From NCBI GenBank assembly GCA_030374765.1, contig JARGXX010000111.1, positions 372,001 to 436,000 of the forward strand: a stretch of 64,000 bases of DNA, written 5' to 3'. The translations under genes were made by a program, and so were the position numbers. Shown here one piece after another: positions 25,227 to 36,639 of the stretch. Under the pieces are notes generated by a model that saw only the letters and a program-made list of their open reading frames with translations, did not search any database and was not told where the DNA came from. Each line of letters starts with the position of its first letter. Positions within the stretch are counted from its first letter, which is position 1. Source of the DNA: Agarophyton chilense (lineage: Eukaryota > Rhodophyta > Florideophyceae > Gracilariales > Gracilariaceae).

Positions 25227-25672
25227 TTTAACGCAACGATTTGTGGGTCAGCGTACCATTCTCGATCGGTGGTAGCGTGGTAGAGCGGGTCCTATGGTTC
25301 TAATATTTGACGGCGGCACTTCCAGAATAATTGGTGCAATGGGCTGTCATTTACTGCGTAGTCCTACAGGTTGGAGCCACGGAAACGATGGCGTGAAGAC
25401 CAAAGGGTGGAACTAATATAGCAAAGGGAGTTATTTAGAATCCAAACGGTGCCTACCGTACTCTAAGGGAGAAGGGTCACTCGAGCCAAGTAAATAGTAC
25501 TGGCGAGGCGCTGAGATCTCCCTACCACTGTAGGGTTAATCTATTACACTAGTTAAAATAAATTAATATTCTGCATGACTCCATCTGAGGTCGACCCGTC
25601 CATGTGTCATCTGTAAGATCCTTCAGGGCCCGGCGGCTTACAGGGCTTAACCACTATCACCGCTCCTCCACA
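25227..25672 (-). repeat. LTR B (3' LTR of G2)
   Basis: 446 bp, reverse orientation. In the element's orientation it starts TGTGGAGGAGCGG and ends GCGTTAAA, and a purine-rich stretch lies before its start. The partner LTR is C. Confidence 0.9.
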
Positions 25673-26089
25673 TATCTCTCTTCTTAGAATCTAGCCGTCA
25701 CGGCGGTATCCAGACTGCGTCAATCCTTCCTGGGGGTCTGGCTCTAGTCGGAGCTAGGGTGAACCTCCCCTTCTGCCTTCGGGGTCGGAACGACGTGATG
25801 CTCAGCCTCCAAATGGCCTGGACTCAAGCGGGGCCGCGCCCGACATATCGGCGGCTTCTTACCAATTCGGGGGTTCGTTGCTCTCGTTACCAGTACGCCC
25901 GACGAGGAGTCACATTGCCACCATCCTCGGCGGTGCCAGTGCGTAAGAGCTGACTCTTAGTGCCAAGTAGACAATTTATTCACCTAAGGTAATGTACGCG
26001 CACCAAGGCGGGATTTCCTTGCCGCTTTTCCTATCCTTCGGTTTTCCTTCGGCGACCCTACGCGCGTCGTCCGCGGTGAACCGAGGTGA

Positions 26090-26848
26090 GTGCTTCGTCA
26101 ATTCAAGGTCACGTCAGTCATTTTGCCCGATTCGGTTTCACCTTTTTTCCTTTCCCTCGCAGGATTCCTCCATTTGTCGCCCGCGATGCCGCGATCGCCT
26201 TATAAGCCCGTCGGATATGCCATCCTCCCTTCGGAAATTGTCGCTTCAGTCGGTTTGTTTATCCATTTCCCGACGGAACAGCCTGCGTGCAGCGACGCCA
26301 TGGCTTCGAAAAACCAAGCAGGGAGCTCCTCGAGGTACCAAGTGGCTTACGAACGTCCCGGGGATCGTTTTTACCATCTCATCGGACGCACTCCGCGGCA
26401 GTGCGTCATGCGACTCTGCCGTCCCGTTGGTATTACTGCCTCGATGGACACTGCGACAGTCCTGAAGGAAGATTACTCCTGTGCGTGTGGCTTGGTGCGC
26501 TACGCCCCGGCTGTCCAACATGGTCAGGACCTGAAGACCGCCGTGTTCACTATCCTGCAGCAGAATGCGCAGGCGTTGTCCGAGAGGGGGACTGCCGAGT
26601 TGGATGCCCGAAATGGTCTCAATTTGAGTGACCTGGAGATTTCCGGTGGTGACTATACAGTTTCTAAGGAGAATCCTCGCCAAGAAAGCGTGTTCGGCTC
26701 CCTGGGGTCAGTGATAGTGGTCCAGTTGGCTCCTCAGGTAACCCTAGTCCCGGTTTCGGTCCCGCAGATTCCAAAGAGGACGACGCAGTTACTCCTGCGC
26801 AGCCCAAAGAAGACCTGTCGGTATTTCGGGCGCTTCCATGAACCTTAA
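26090..26848 (+). pseudogene. antisense accessory coding region of G2
   Basis: This is on the strand opposite G2 gag-pol, between the chromodomain tail and the 3' LTR. It shares the N-terminal block (SPYKPVGYAILPSE, then YQVAYERPGDRFYHLIGR) with G1, G3 and G4. It also shares C-terminal blocks around ILQQNAQALSERGTAELDAR and LNLSDLE. The homology runs in the same direction in every copy, which argues for a real gene rather than a shadow of another frame. The function is unknown, and the whole copy is a fossil. Confidence 0.65.
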
Positions 26849-26893
26849 GGTCATGATGAGGGCTGATATTCCTCTGTCAGTTAGTCAAATAAA

Positions 26894-27581
26894 TTAATGC
26901 TTGTGCTTTCCCAAGGTCGTTCTTGGATCGTGAACGTGGGAGCCCCGGTACGGCGTACATTCTTTACAGCGTCTTGGGTCTCCCTCAGGTGTCTCCGAAG
27001 GTTTGACCTTGCTCCTTGATGCGGGAGCTACGACGAACCGTCGTGCTCCGGCGCAGTGTCGTGTCGGGGGGCGGTTTGGGAGGCGTTTTGGGACTATTCG
27101 GAACAATGGTTGCCCCCTCCTGTAGGCCGCGCTCTGAATGGCTGATCTTGCGCCAATAGCGGGCGATAAAAATAGCCGGAATGTTTTGAGGCTTGTGCCC
27201 AGTATTTTCCTCAGGTGTGTAGCCGAAAAAACGGACGTGATAGCGCATAGTTCCATCTTCTCCAATACTGGCGGAGATGATGCGCTCAATCACATATTCC
27301 GGTTGGTGTTCATCCTTCTGAAGAAGATTGTGGTCCAGAGGGGCAAATCCATCGGAGTTGGTTGGGAGAGATGGGTCATAGTAGATGGCGTTGACCATCC
27401 GGTCCGTGGGGCTAGTCGAGTCCGCGGGAACTGCCTTAGGGGGTGTGGAGACTTGAGCGTCGATCTGAGGTCGTTGTACTTCCGTGAGGTTAGGGAGCTG
27501 GGACTTTGGTGGTCCGAAAGAACTGGGAGCTTGTATCACGCGGGCAATAGACACGATGTCCTGTGGTCCGTCAATGAGCAA
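26894..27581 (-). pseudogene. chromodomain-like C-terminal tail of G2 pol
   Basis: It contains YVIERIISASIGEDG, then YHVRFFGYTPEE and IFIARYWRK, the best chromodomain-like pattern in the window. It follows the integrase, as in chromoviruses. The last part is Pro-, Lys- and Arg-rich and corresponds to the repeat-bearing tail of G1. Confidence 0.65.
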
Positions 27582-27836
27582 CGTGATGGTGTGTTCATTG
27601 GCCTTCAGGAATTTATATGGTCCCGTAGAGCGGGGTCAGAGCTTCCGCGTAGTGTCCTCAAGTTCTTTACTGTCCTTCGGTGGCAAATCCAGGTTCACCA
27701 GGTCTCCTTTCCCAAAGGTGGGTGTATTCCAAAAGGCTTTTTCGAAATTGATCTTGTAGCGCCGTTGGGCTTTGGTTAGTACAGTTCTGGCCGACTGGAT
27801 AATGCGGTCGATGCGTCGGCGCGAGTAGCGCTTCGC

Positions 27837-30800
27837 CTAGGTCGGAGACATTTCTTCGGTTATGTACTGGGGTATGATAGACTCCTGGTGGTCAACAGCT
27901 ATCGGCGGCGGCGCTCTCGTTAGCGTCAAGTCGAACGTTGTTGTTCCTGTGGAAGCGTGCACCTGTGTGTTGTAGGCATAAACCAATGTGCCAATGTAGT
28001 CTTCCCAGTCCCATTGGTGCTCCGAAACGTAGTCTTCCAATCCGTCCAGAAGGATGCGGTTGAAGCGTTTGGCTTGGCCATTGGTTTGCGGGTGGTACGC
28101 CGTGGTGGTCAAATGTTTGATACCTAAGGTAGCACAGACATGCGAGAAGAATTTAGATACAAACTGGCTGCCGTTGTCCATAAGGAGGTAGAGTGGCATG
28201 CCATATGGATATACCCAGTAGGAAAAGAAGGCCGTGGCAACATCCATGGCCGTAGTCTACCCTAGTGGTAGGCCTCGGGGAAGTTTGGTAAATCTATCGG
28301 TTATAACCAAAACAAACCGTTTCCCATGGGACGACTTAGGCAAATGCACAAGTATATCCATTGGGACTAATCCCATCGGACCTGCGGCCGAGAAGAGCAT
28401 CAATTTGGACTGATGGTAGGAGCGAGACCCTCGGATCTGCGCGCACGATGCACAATTCCGTGCGATTTGCCGTAGGTCATGCGCCAGTAGTGGGCAGTAC
28501 AAGAACTTACATAGGGTCTGGTACATTCCTCGCCCTCCAGGGTGACCAACAAAGCGGCGGAAATGGGCGAGGTATAGGAATCGTGCCCTTAGCGAAGTTG
28601 GTATTACACGTTGGAGTGGGCCATCCAGCGGTGAGCGGCGACATAGTAGTCCAAATCGGTCCTAGTCAAATAGACATCCTGGAGTTCGTACCAATTGGGC
28701 TGTTTCCTTGCAGTACTCGTCTTTGACCTGCGCCTGTAGGAGTTCTTCAATTGTTATGGGAAGGAGCTCTTTTTCCTCCGGGGTTATCGAATTAACGGGA
28801 GGTGGTGCCGAATTGGGCAGTACTGTTTCGCAGTCCAATAGGGATACTTCGTTCTCCTTCACCTCAAGATCCTTCGATTTCACCTTACCCATATGTTCGT
28901 CTGTTTCCGTATAGTTCTGAGGTCCGTTGTCTGTATAGGGGTTGGGAATAAGGTCGTCCAATGGGTTGTCATCAGTTCTGTCGGTAATGATTCGCGACAA
29001 GGCATCTGCTGCCTGGTGCTTGATACCTGGCCTATAGGTTATCTCGTAGTCATATTGTGACAGCCTGAAGCGCCACCCAGCGAGGCGACTCGATGCATCG
29101 CTCATATTGAGTAGCCAGCGAAGTGAGTCATGGTCTGTCCAAATGGTAAACCTGGTTCCCTCGAGGTACGGACGGAGTGTCAATATGGAACATACGATGG
29201 CTAGAAATTTCTTTTTTGGGCGTACTGTAGTTTTGATCCGCGCCGTTGAGCGTTCTGCTCCAGTAGCCGGTAGGTCGATAGTCCTTCGGTGACTCCTGTT
29301 CCTGTAGCAGTGCACAACCCACTTGGACATCAAAGCCATTTGTGTCCAGGACGAAAGGCCGATGGGGCTTTGGTAAGGCCAATATGAGCGGGCTCAGCAA
29401 TTTGTTCTTTAGGGTCTAAAATGCGCCGTACTGGATGTCGGTAAGGGCTTCGAACTCCGAAGGTGTTCCCTCCTTCAGCATCGCGTTTGGAGGGGCGGAG
29501 ATCTTGGCAAACCCTTGGACGATCCTTCGGTAAACGTTGCACAAGCCCACGAAGGATCGTAGTTCCGTGTGGGTCCTAGGAGGCTTAGCATGGCTGATCG
29601 CATTCGTTCTCCGTGTGGTGGCCTTTCACTTTTCTTGGAGGACGACGTAACCGGAATAGTTCACTGAGGCCTGAAAGAAAGCGCATGTACGGAGTTTCAG
29701 TGGTACTGCAGCGTCCTGTAGGATTGTTAGCACCTTTTTCACGTGGCGAAGGTGTTTCTTTACGGTCCGTGGGAAGGTGATAACGTCTTCCAAATAGAGC
29801 AGGGCGAACTTCCATTCGACTCTAGATAGTATAATGTTCATTACCCATTGCAAAGTGGCTGGTGCATTCTTCAAACCAAAGGGCATACGAGTAAATATGA
29901 ACAGACTTTCATGGGTGGTAAAGGTACTCAGCGCTATCGCATCTTCGGGCAAAGGGATTTGCCACTATCCAGAGTTAGCGTCCAGTGTTGTAAATATGAA
30001 AGCTTTGCCTAAGGAGTCCAGACAGTCGTCCATGCGGGGTATCCGGTATGAGTCCTTCTTGGTTACTGCATTCAGCTCTCTGTAGTCGACACAGAACCTG
30101 ACAGAGCCATCTTTCTTCGCCACGAGGGCAACAGGACTTGCCCATTCGAATTGGTTTGGAGGCGCCGGCTCTTTGAATTGAGCTTTGTGCATCTTGTACA
30201 TCTGGTCGGCGACAATTTTCCTACCTTTAAGGTCCGTACGGTATGGGTGCTGGAACTGTGGTCTAGTGTCATCCTGAAGGTTAATGAAGTGTGTAGTGGC
30301 TCTGATTCGGCCCAATATACCTGAACACATGGTCTGGTATTCCCTGAGGAGACCAAGTATCTTGGGCCTATAGGATTCGAATTCTTCGTCGATGGCGACC
30401 GTCCCCTCCCAAGATTCGACGTCCTCGTCAGGAGTTGGGGACGCTAGATTATCCATTTGGGCCTCCAAAATGGCCACGGGCGCATGTAGAGTCATTTTCA
30501 ACACTGTACCTTTAGGAAACCGCACGGGGTTATCTCGGAAGTGGGTGATTTTGACCAAAAAGAACCTGTTTGGGTGGTTCTCAATTACTCCACTGGCCAT
30601 TAGGTAAGGTGCTTCAGAACCGTTTTCGGGTGGTTCTGAAGCGTTACGAAACATGAGGACTGAGACTAGACCGATGCAGCGATTTCGGTCATCAGGGCTT
30701 TCGTTATGGCCTTTGAAAGGCGAACCTAACTGGACTTTGTGTTTTCGGAGACAATCGCTCGTTTGCGGTCAGCTTCTGGCCCTGGGGCGGAACCAGTTAT

Positions 30801-31150
30801 AGAGATGGAAGGTGCACGGTAGAACGCGACTTTTTCTAAGGTCTGGATAAATGGCCTTGATGCATAAAGGAGTTTCCTAGGATTTCCTCAGCGCCAAAGT
30901 TAGGACATACAAAGAACCACGTGCGGACTTTGATATTTCCTACCTAGAGGTAAAGCTGTACTATCCCTTCAATGTCTGTTGGTGTACGTGATGTATCGGT
31001 AATCCTCGAGGTCTTCCTTGCCAGAACGAAATCTTGCCAGCCCAGTGGAAGCAGCCTAAGATGGAACAATTTGGGACCAGCGCCAGTGTCTAATATAGCT
31101 TTGGTCACTCGAGAGCTGTTAAAACGAAGTTCTACGGTTACTCAAACTTT
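27837..31150 (-). pseudogene. pol remnant of G2 (protease, RT, RNase H, integrase)
   Basis: RT lies at about 30400-29620, with SVRFCVDYRELNAVT, TRMPFGLKNAPAT and ALLYLEDV. RNase H is at about 29400-28980, with a TDHDSLRWLLNMSDASSRLAGW stretch and GIKHQAADALSR. The integrase zinc-binding region and core are at about 28526-27837, with MDNGSQFVSKFF and YHPQTNGQAKRFN, and then VYAYNTQVHAS. The order is gypsy. The protease is the weakest part (right end). It is broken by several changes. Confidence 0.88.
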
Positions 31151-31588
31151 ATAGTTCTCATTCCTGAGGCTACAGACGGGGTCGTTACTGTGTTCTAATT
31201 GTGGGTCATCCTGAGTGGTCCATTGTGGGTGGTTTGTATTTTGGGTTAAGGAGCTCTTTGACTCATGACCGTCCAATTGGTTGAGACAGGGGATTAAAGA
31301 GGGAGGATTTACCTCGCGTCGTCCCGCTAAGAGTCTTCTGATGGGTTTTCCGTTTCTTACTGAGGATAGGGTTCTTTGACAGGATCGTCTGTAGGATCTA
31401 GCATGGGGTGGACCTGGAGGGCTTTGATCGGAGTATGTGGAGGCGTGGCATAGCGTGAGCTTCCAGGGGTCCCTGTGGTTCGGTGCTGTGCCCTGTTCTA
31501 CATTCCTTCGGATCTACACACTCGATAGTTCTCTTCCCCTAGAGCTAGGAGGCTTTTACATGCGTCTTCAGGCAGATACCTCTTACGG

Positions 31589-33577
31589 TCACAAGGTTGG
31601 GTCACAAAAAGGCAGAGGAAGCAAGACCTTGGGGAGCGAAGAGAACGTCTTTGCATGGCGGAAAGGGAGAATATTTGGGTGTGGGTGGTCCAGTGGTCGC
31701 TGTAGTTCCCTGGGAGGTATATGATGGCGGCTCGAACTGAGGAGCACTGAACTTGACCGCAAGGACATCTCCCGAATCGTCGTATTGGAGTGATGCATCC
31801 ATCTCCGACTCCGTGGAGCTAACCAAATGGGCTTAGTTGGGTTTACGCAATCTAGTTGCGTGTCCTCTCGGTATATCAGCGTTGTGCCTGGAGTTCCTGT
31901 ATGTTTTGCCATATCCTTCGGTGTAGGTAACGAGCCTTCGGAAGGATGTTTGCGGGTTTTCGGTGTGGTAACTACGCACATGTGTCCGAATGGCAGGCAG
32001 CAATATAATGATGAAGTGACGTTTAAGCCGTCCTTCGGAGAACAAGTTTCCACATTGGTAAGACTTCTTCCATAGGTCCTCTGCGAAAGCCGATTCGCTC
32101 ATTGTGGAGCTCTGCCTAAAGGATATTACTTCCTGGTGGGCATTCATTATAATGTCATCCGTGGCATAAGTTTCCAAGAGGGTTTCAACAGCCTCAGGGT
32201 ATGACTTGGAGAGCTCATGGTCTTGAGCATCGATGAGGTCAGTTGTGCCAGATATCTTCGAAACCACTCGGTCACGCGCCTGCCCTACAAGGAAGAATTG
32301 CAAAAGGTACAGAGCGGCGCCCTCGTGGACAACGTTCTGATCGCAGGCCGTACGGATCAAGCTGAGAAACCTAAGGACAGCAATGGGATCGGAACCCGAA
32401 AACCTGTCCGTAATGGTTGGTTGCATCCGTTTGGCCCATTTGGCGACTCTGCGAGCCACCGAACAAGAATACTTTACTGACCTGTCAGCCAGTGGTTAAT
32501 TTCGGTAGTCTAGAACCTTGTAAAAAAGTACTTTGATTGTTGCCACTGGTCTGAGGCCTGGAACAGTAGCCTCATCTCCTTCCGAGTCGGTCGTTTCGGT
32601 CGAGGCCGATTCGGAATCCCTCGTGTCCGAATGGTCTCTTCTTTTTCTCCTTCTGTGCTTCTTTCTCCTGCGGTTGCTTTTTTTCTTTCCAAAGAAAGAG
32701 GCACCTAAAGAATCGATCCCTCTTTCAGATCCGATGAAGCCCTGACGTCGCTGTACCTCATATAATCCGTCGGGTGGGGCAAGCGGTCTCTCTTCTAGAC
32801 GGGGAACTTCTCTTATGCTCCTCGCTTGTCCCACCCTTGGATTCTCCTGATGGGAAACCATTCTATCATCTAGACGCAAAGCTTCTCTTCTGCTCCTAGA
32901 TTGGCCCACCATGGGGTTTTCCTGATGGTATTCCCGGCGAGGGGCGGAACACACCGCCACTCCTCGGGGTTCGGTAGGGTATTGCTATATGGAAGCTAGA
33001 TGGTTGACTTGTGGAGTGGTCCCAGGGTCAGTGTTGCCTGACTGGCTGGTGACTGCTCCTTCAACGGCCTGAATGAGGGAGTCTAAGAATAGGTCAGACT
33101 CCATGACCTTGGGGATGGTTCGCGTAACGTGTTAACCGTATGGTCAGCGATCACTGTGGCAAGTCTCATGTCCACAATGGAATCCAAATGGGCTGAGCAG
33201 AGGTCACGGAGAGGGGGCCAGAAATGGTCGGAAAGTCCGGCGGGAATATTTTATTTAATTCTTTTGGTCTTACGGGGTTCTCTTTGTGGTGTTTTTGGCC
33301 TAGAAGGGGCCCTGGTGAGGCGTTCTTGTTAACGCGCTGCTACCGTGGGCTCTCGCCGAATCATTTCAGGGACGTCCATGGGAGTCAGTACTGTTTGCGA
33401 CTGGCTTCTCTTGATGCTGTGATGGCTAAAACTATCAACCGGAGGTTCAGGAGTCATCGTCGGCATTGCAGTGGCAGCTGTTCCTGCCTAGGGAGTTCTA
33501 TGGTCGTGTGGATTCGGTGTGTTTCCTGCATCCGTAATGGCGGTTGCTTCTGTACTTCTGGTCCATTGGGGAATTAA
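31589..33577 (-). pseudogene. gag remnant of G2
   Basis: This is a long gag region. A two-unit repeat around HQENPMVGQSRSRREALRL and HQENPRVGQARSIREVPRL lies near 32925-32800. Next come a very basic run (KKKSNRRRKKHRRRKRR) and a Ser/Thr/Asp/Glu-rich run. The conserved capsid-like block starts MARRVAKWAKRMQPTITDRF near 32459. The part at about 32260-32955 is almost identical to the G3 counterpart, while the flanking parts are clearly more diverged. Confidence 0.7.
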
Positions 33578-33660
33578 ACCAAAAGGTTAGAACCCGGATA
33601 TTTTTTCGTTGCAGTGGTCCGTTCAATTATTCCAAAGGTTTCTAAGTCGTGAGAGAAAAG

Positions 33661-34103
33661 TGTAACGCAATGACTGTTGGGTTAGCGTACGAGTCTTGAC
33701 CGGTTGTAGCGTGGTAGAGCGGGTCCTAAGGTTCGAATCTTTGACGGCGCTACTCCCAGAGTACTGGGAGCATTGGGCTGGCGTTTACTGCGTAGTCCTA
33801 CAGGTTGGAGCTACGGAAACCATGACCTGAAGACCAAAGGGTGGGAATAATATACCAAATGTTATTTGTTATCTTAAGGGTGCCTGTCGTACTCTAAAGG
33901 AGAAGCGTCACTCGAGCCAAGTAAATAGTACTAGCCAGGTGCTGAGATCTCTCCGGCACTGTAATGCTAATCTATTACACTGATTAAAAAAACTTAATAA
34001 TCTACATGAGTCCACCGGATGTCGACCCGTCCACGTGTCATCTGCAAGATCCTTCAGGGCCCTGCGGCTCATAGAACTCAACTTCTATCACTGCTTCTTC
34101 ACA
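33661..34103 (-). repeat. LTR C (5' LTR of G2)
   Basis: 443 bp, reverse orientation. In the element's orientation it starts TGTGAAGAAGCAG and ends GCGTTACA. It abuts the truncated G4 remnant at 34104. Confidence 0.9.
33706..33740 (+). other. tRNA-like D-arm and T-arm motifs within LTR C
   Basis: The plus strand (antisense to the LTR) has GTGGTAGAGCGGGT followed after a few bases by GGTTCGAATC. The first resembles a tRNA D-arm/box A and the second matches the T-arm/box B. The gap is far too short for a tRNA, so this is not a tRNA gene. LTRs B and E keep close variants, D a weaker one, and A is the most changed. Confidence 0.45.
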
Positions 34104-35890
34104 GTAACCTCGCTAGGAGAGATGTTCAATTGGGCAATGAGTGGTTCATACGAGAGCTCATCCTGAGGAGCAGCGCCCAGAGGAGCTGGAGGAGGGGAAG
34201 CGGTCGAGAACACAACAGCGGACTGGACAAGAGGATGAACGCCCTTCACGTGTAGAACGAAGGGATCTTGACCGAAGGACTCTCCATCAAACCTAGCAGC
34301 CAGATCCAGCGGCATGGCTTCCACATCAGGTTCGAAGCACAGAGGATCGAAACCGATAGCCTTCAAATAATAGTCAGGCACATGATCCCTCGGAATTTCC
34401 AATCGTTGATTTCTCAAAGGCTTGGCGGGATAGGAACGAGCGTCATCACGGCCCTGCGGATGCAGCGGAATCGCCGTGAAAGAGTCGGTATCTCAGTCAT
34501 ACCAAAAGAACCCGGGAGTCTTGCCCCACTTCACCTGTACGACATGATCTAAAAGGACCTGGGTCTCCTCGACGTCGAACACGGTCCCACGGACGATATT
34601 CTGGATGCCCTGGTTCCTTAGGAAGTGGATCTTGATGTCCGGGACTGGAATAAGGCGGCTTCCAGGACCGGGTATTTTCTCATCGTACCACACCCTCCAA
34701 TCCTCGGAACGGACATTACCACGGATTCCGTACTTCGCGGTATCCAAGAAGGCCATAAGAGACATTGCGATGAACTCAACGAATTGTACCTGCCAGGGCG
34801 GACACGGCCTTCCGTCATTGTCATCGCCTATGAGTTGGGACGAGTGGTACGCCCCCACGGACGGCGTGGGAACCAGAAGAAGCGGCGAGACACACCAATA
34901 CATATCCAATTGGTTCTCATCCATGTGAGGAAGCGAGAGTTACATTGGAAGGCGTTTTTCTGCGCTCATGTCGTGGAACTTCACTTGATGCCAACAAAAG
35001 AAGAACCACTGGGATTGAGGCAGACGACCATTGGGCTCGGGCATCTCGTTCCAAGTGACCCAGTTGGACATCCAGAACGAGTGGTCATACGGCGGCCGGA
35101 AGCACATAAGCCCCAAGAGGTTGTGACCAGCCGTAGGAAAGCGCGCATGAGGCGAGATGAAACCCCTGTATAGGTCCGAGAGGAGTTTGTTCACACTGAC
35201 CTGGTATTCGATTTCCTCCTCGCAGCGGAGGTATGGCATGTCCGCCTGGATGAGGGTGCGACATCGCGTCGCCGAACGCGGATCCACAGGATAATTTAAC
35301 CATCGGTTCTACCAGAAGAAGCTGCGCGCGTTCTTGCTGTCCCTCCAGAAATCGTATATCTTCGAAAATCTTCGGGCGTCAAGATACATAAGACAGAACC
35401 ACTGGTATTATTTCACAGAGGACGGCAGAAGGGCATGACGCACTGCCCACGGATTCCGTCCGATGATATGATCATAGTGTTCCTCGGGACGTTCGTAAGC
35501 CACTTGGTATCCGTAGAAGCTCCTCGCTCGGTTGTTCGAAGCCATGGTGCCGCTGCCCACAGCCTGGTCCGCTGAAAAGTGAATAAAACGACGGATGTAA
35601 GGGACAAAGTCCGCAGGAAAAACGGCGTATCCCACGGGCTTATGCGGAAGGTCCGGCATCGCGCGACCAATGGAAAAGTACAACGACAGGAAGGCGAGAA
35701 GACGAAATCGACCCGGACGGACGGACAGGCGTGGACCGCGGTAGACTAAGCGCGAATGGTCGCCAAAAGAAGAACGGACTCTACGAAAGAAGCCAATGGA
35801 CCGTCTCAACAACTTGTCGCGAAGAATACGCCAGCGATGCCCCTGTGGCCAGCACTCACGTCGCTTGTGAATTTCAGTTCTTAGGCACAT
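34104..35890 (-). pseudogene. antisense accessory coding region of G4, partial
   Basis: This copy has some of the longest open stretches of the accessory region. The N-terminal block contains SGTMASNNRARSF and YDHIIGRNPWAVRHALLPS (about 35560-35410). A block at about 35290-34940 contains DPRSATRCRTLIQADMPY and YQVSVNKLLSDLY and is rich in Trp and Tyr. A block at about 34924-34493 contains LLLVPTPSVGAYHSSQLIGD and HFLRNQGIQNIVRGTVFDV. The Pro-rich block at about 34417-34104 contains IGFDPLCFEPDVEA. Matching blocks occur in G1 and G3. No domain is recognised. Confidence 0.68.
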
Positions 35891-36068
35891 TAATTGCCCT
35901 TCTGCTCCAATGGCCAGCTCACGCTTCCTTGCATATCAGCAGGCAATGAAGATGCGATGTCTCGTCGCGCCCAATGATACCGGAAGCAACGAAGTGCTCG
36001 CTTCCCCTGAATCAATCAAGACGCCATCTGAACATCGCCGTGACAGCCGAATCATAAGGAAGGAGTTA

Positions 36069-36512
36069 CGTGAAGGAACGATGATAACGGTTGAGACCTG
36101 TAAGCCGCCGGGCCTTGAGGTCTCTTACAAGCGACACGTGGACCGGTCGGTCTCACGTGGACTCATGTAGATTATTAATTTATTTTGATTAGTGGAATAG
36201 ATTAGCATTACAATGCCAGAGAGATCTCAGCGCCTCGCCAGTACTCTTTACTTGGCTCGAGTGGCGCTTCTTCCTTAGAGTACGGTAGGCACCGTTAGGA
36301 TACTAAAAACCCTCTTTGGTATATTAGTTCCACCCTTTGGTTTCAAGCCATCGTTTCCGTAGCGCCAACGTGCAGGAGTACGCAGTAAACGCCAGCCAAT
36401 TGCACCAAGTACTCTTGGAGTGGCCCTGTCAATAATTCGAATATTAGGACCCGCTTTACCACGCTACAACCGGTCGAGACACGTACGCTGACCCACCAGT
36501 CATTGCGTTGTA
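36069..36512 (+). repeat. LTR D, shared by G4 (as 3' LTR) and G3 (as 5' LTR)
   Basis: 444 bp. On its left is the purine-rich inner end of G4. On its right is the untranslated leader and gag of G3. A single LTR between two elements in the same direction is the usual product of recombination between LTRs. Confidence 0.88.
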
Positions 36513-36639
36513 TTTTGGTCTTCTGACTTAGAGTGTTCTAGGAATACTTAATTGGACCACTGGAACAAAAAATTTTCCGGATTCTAATCTTTGGTTTAAT
36601 TCCCTAACGGACTAGAAGTACAGAAGCAACCGCCATTAT

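Larger units (their letters stand above)
25227..34103 (-). mobile_element. Chromovirus copy G2 (family G), both LTRs present
   Basis: An 8.9-kb copy on the minus strand, bounded by LTR C on the right (5') and LTR B on the left (3'). It holds gag, pol, the chromodomain tail and the opposite-strand accessory region. The 5-bp flanks ATCAT (left) and GTAAC (right) do not match, so it is not a simple insertion at an intact site. The left flank lies inside another gypsy remnant and the right flank inside the G4 tail. It is a fossil with many breaks. Confidence 0.9.
34104..36512 (+). mobile_element. Chromovirus copy G4, 3' tail only
   Basis: This holds the opposite-strand accessory region and the LTR (D), in plus orientation. 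The rest of the copy is absent, and its left edge is the G2 LTR C. At the right it shares LTR D with G3. It is a fossil. Confidence 0.8.

Noticed and set aside
26246-26683. Minus-strand ORF of 145 codons in G2
   Set aside because: It is the complement of the accessory region. The frame conserved among the four copies is on the other strand.
33706-33740. A true tRNA gene in the LTR
   Set aside because: There is no room for an anticodon arm between the D-arm-like and T-arm-like motifs, and no acceptor stem can be drawn.
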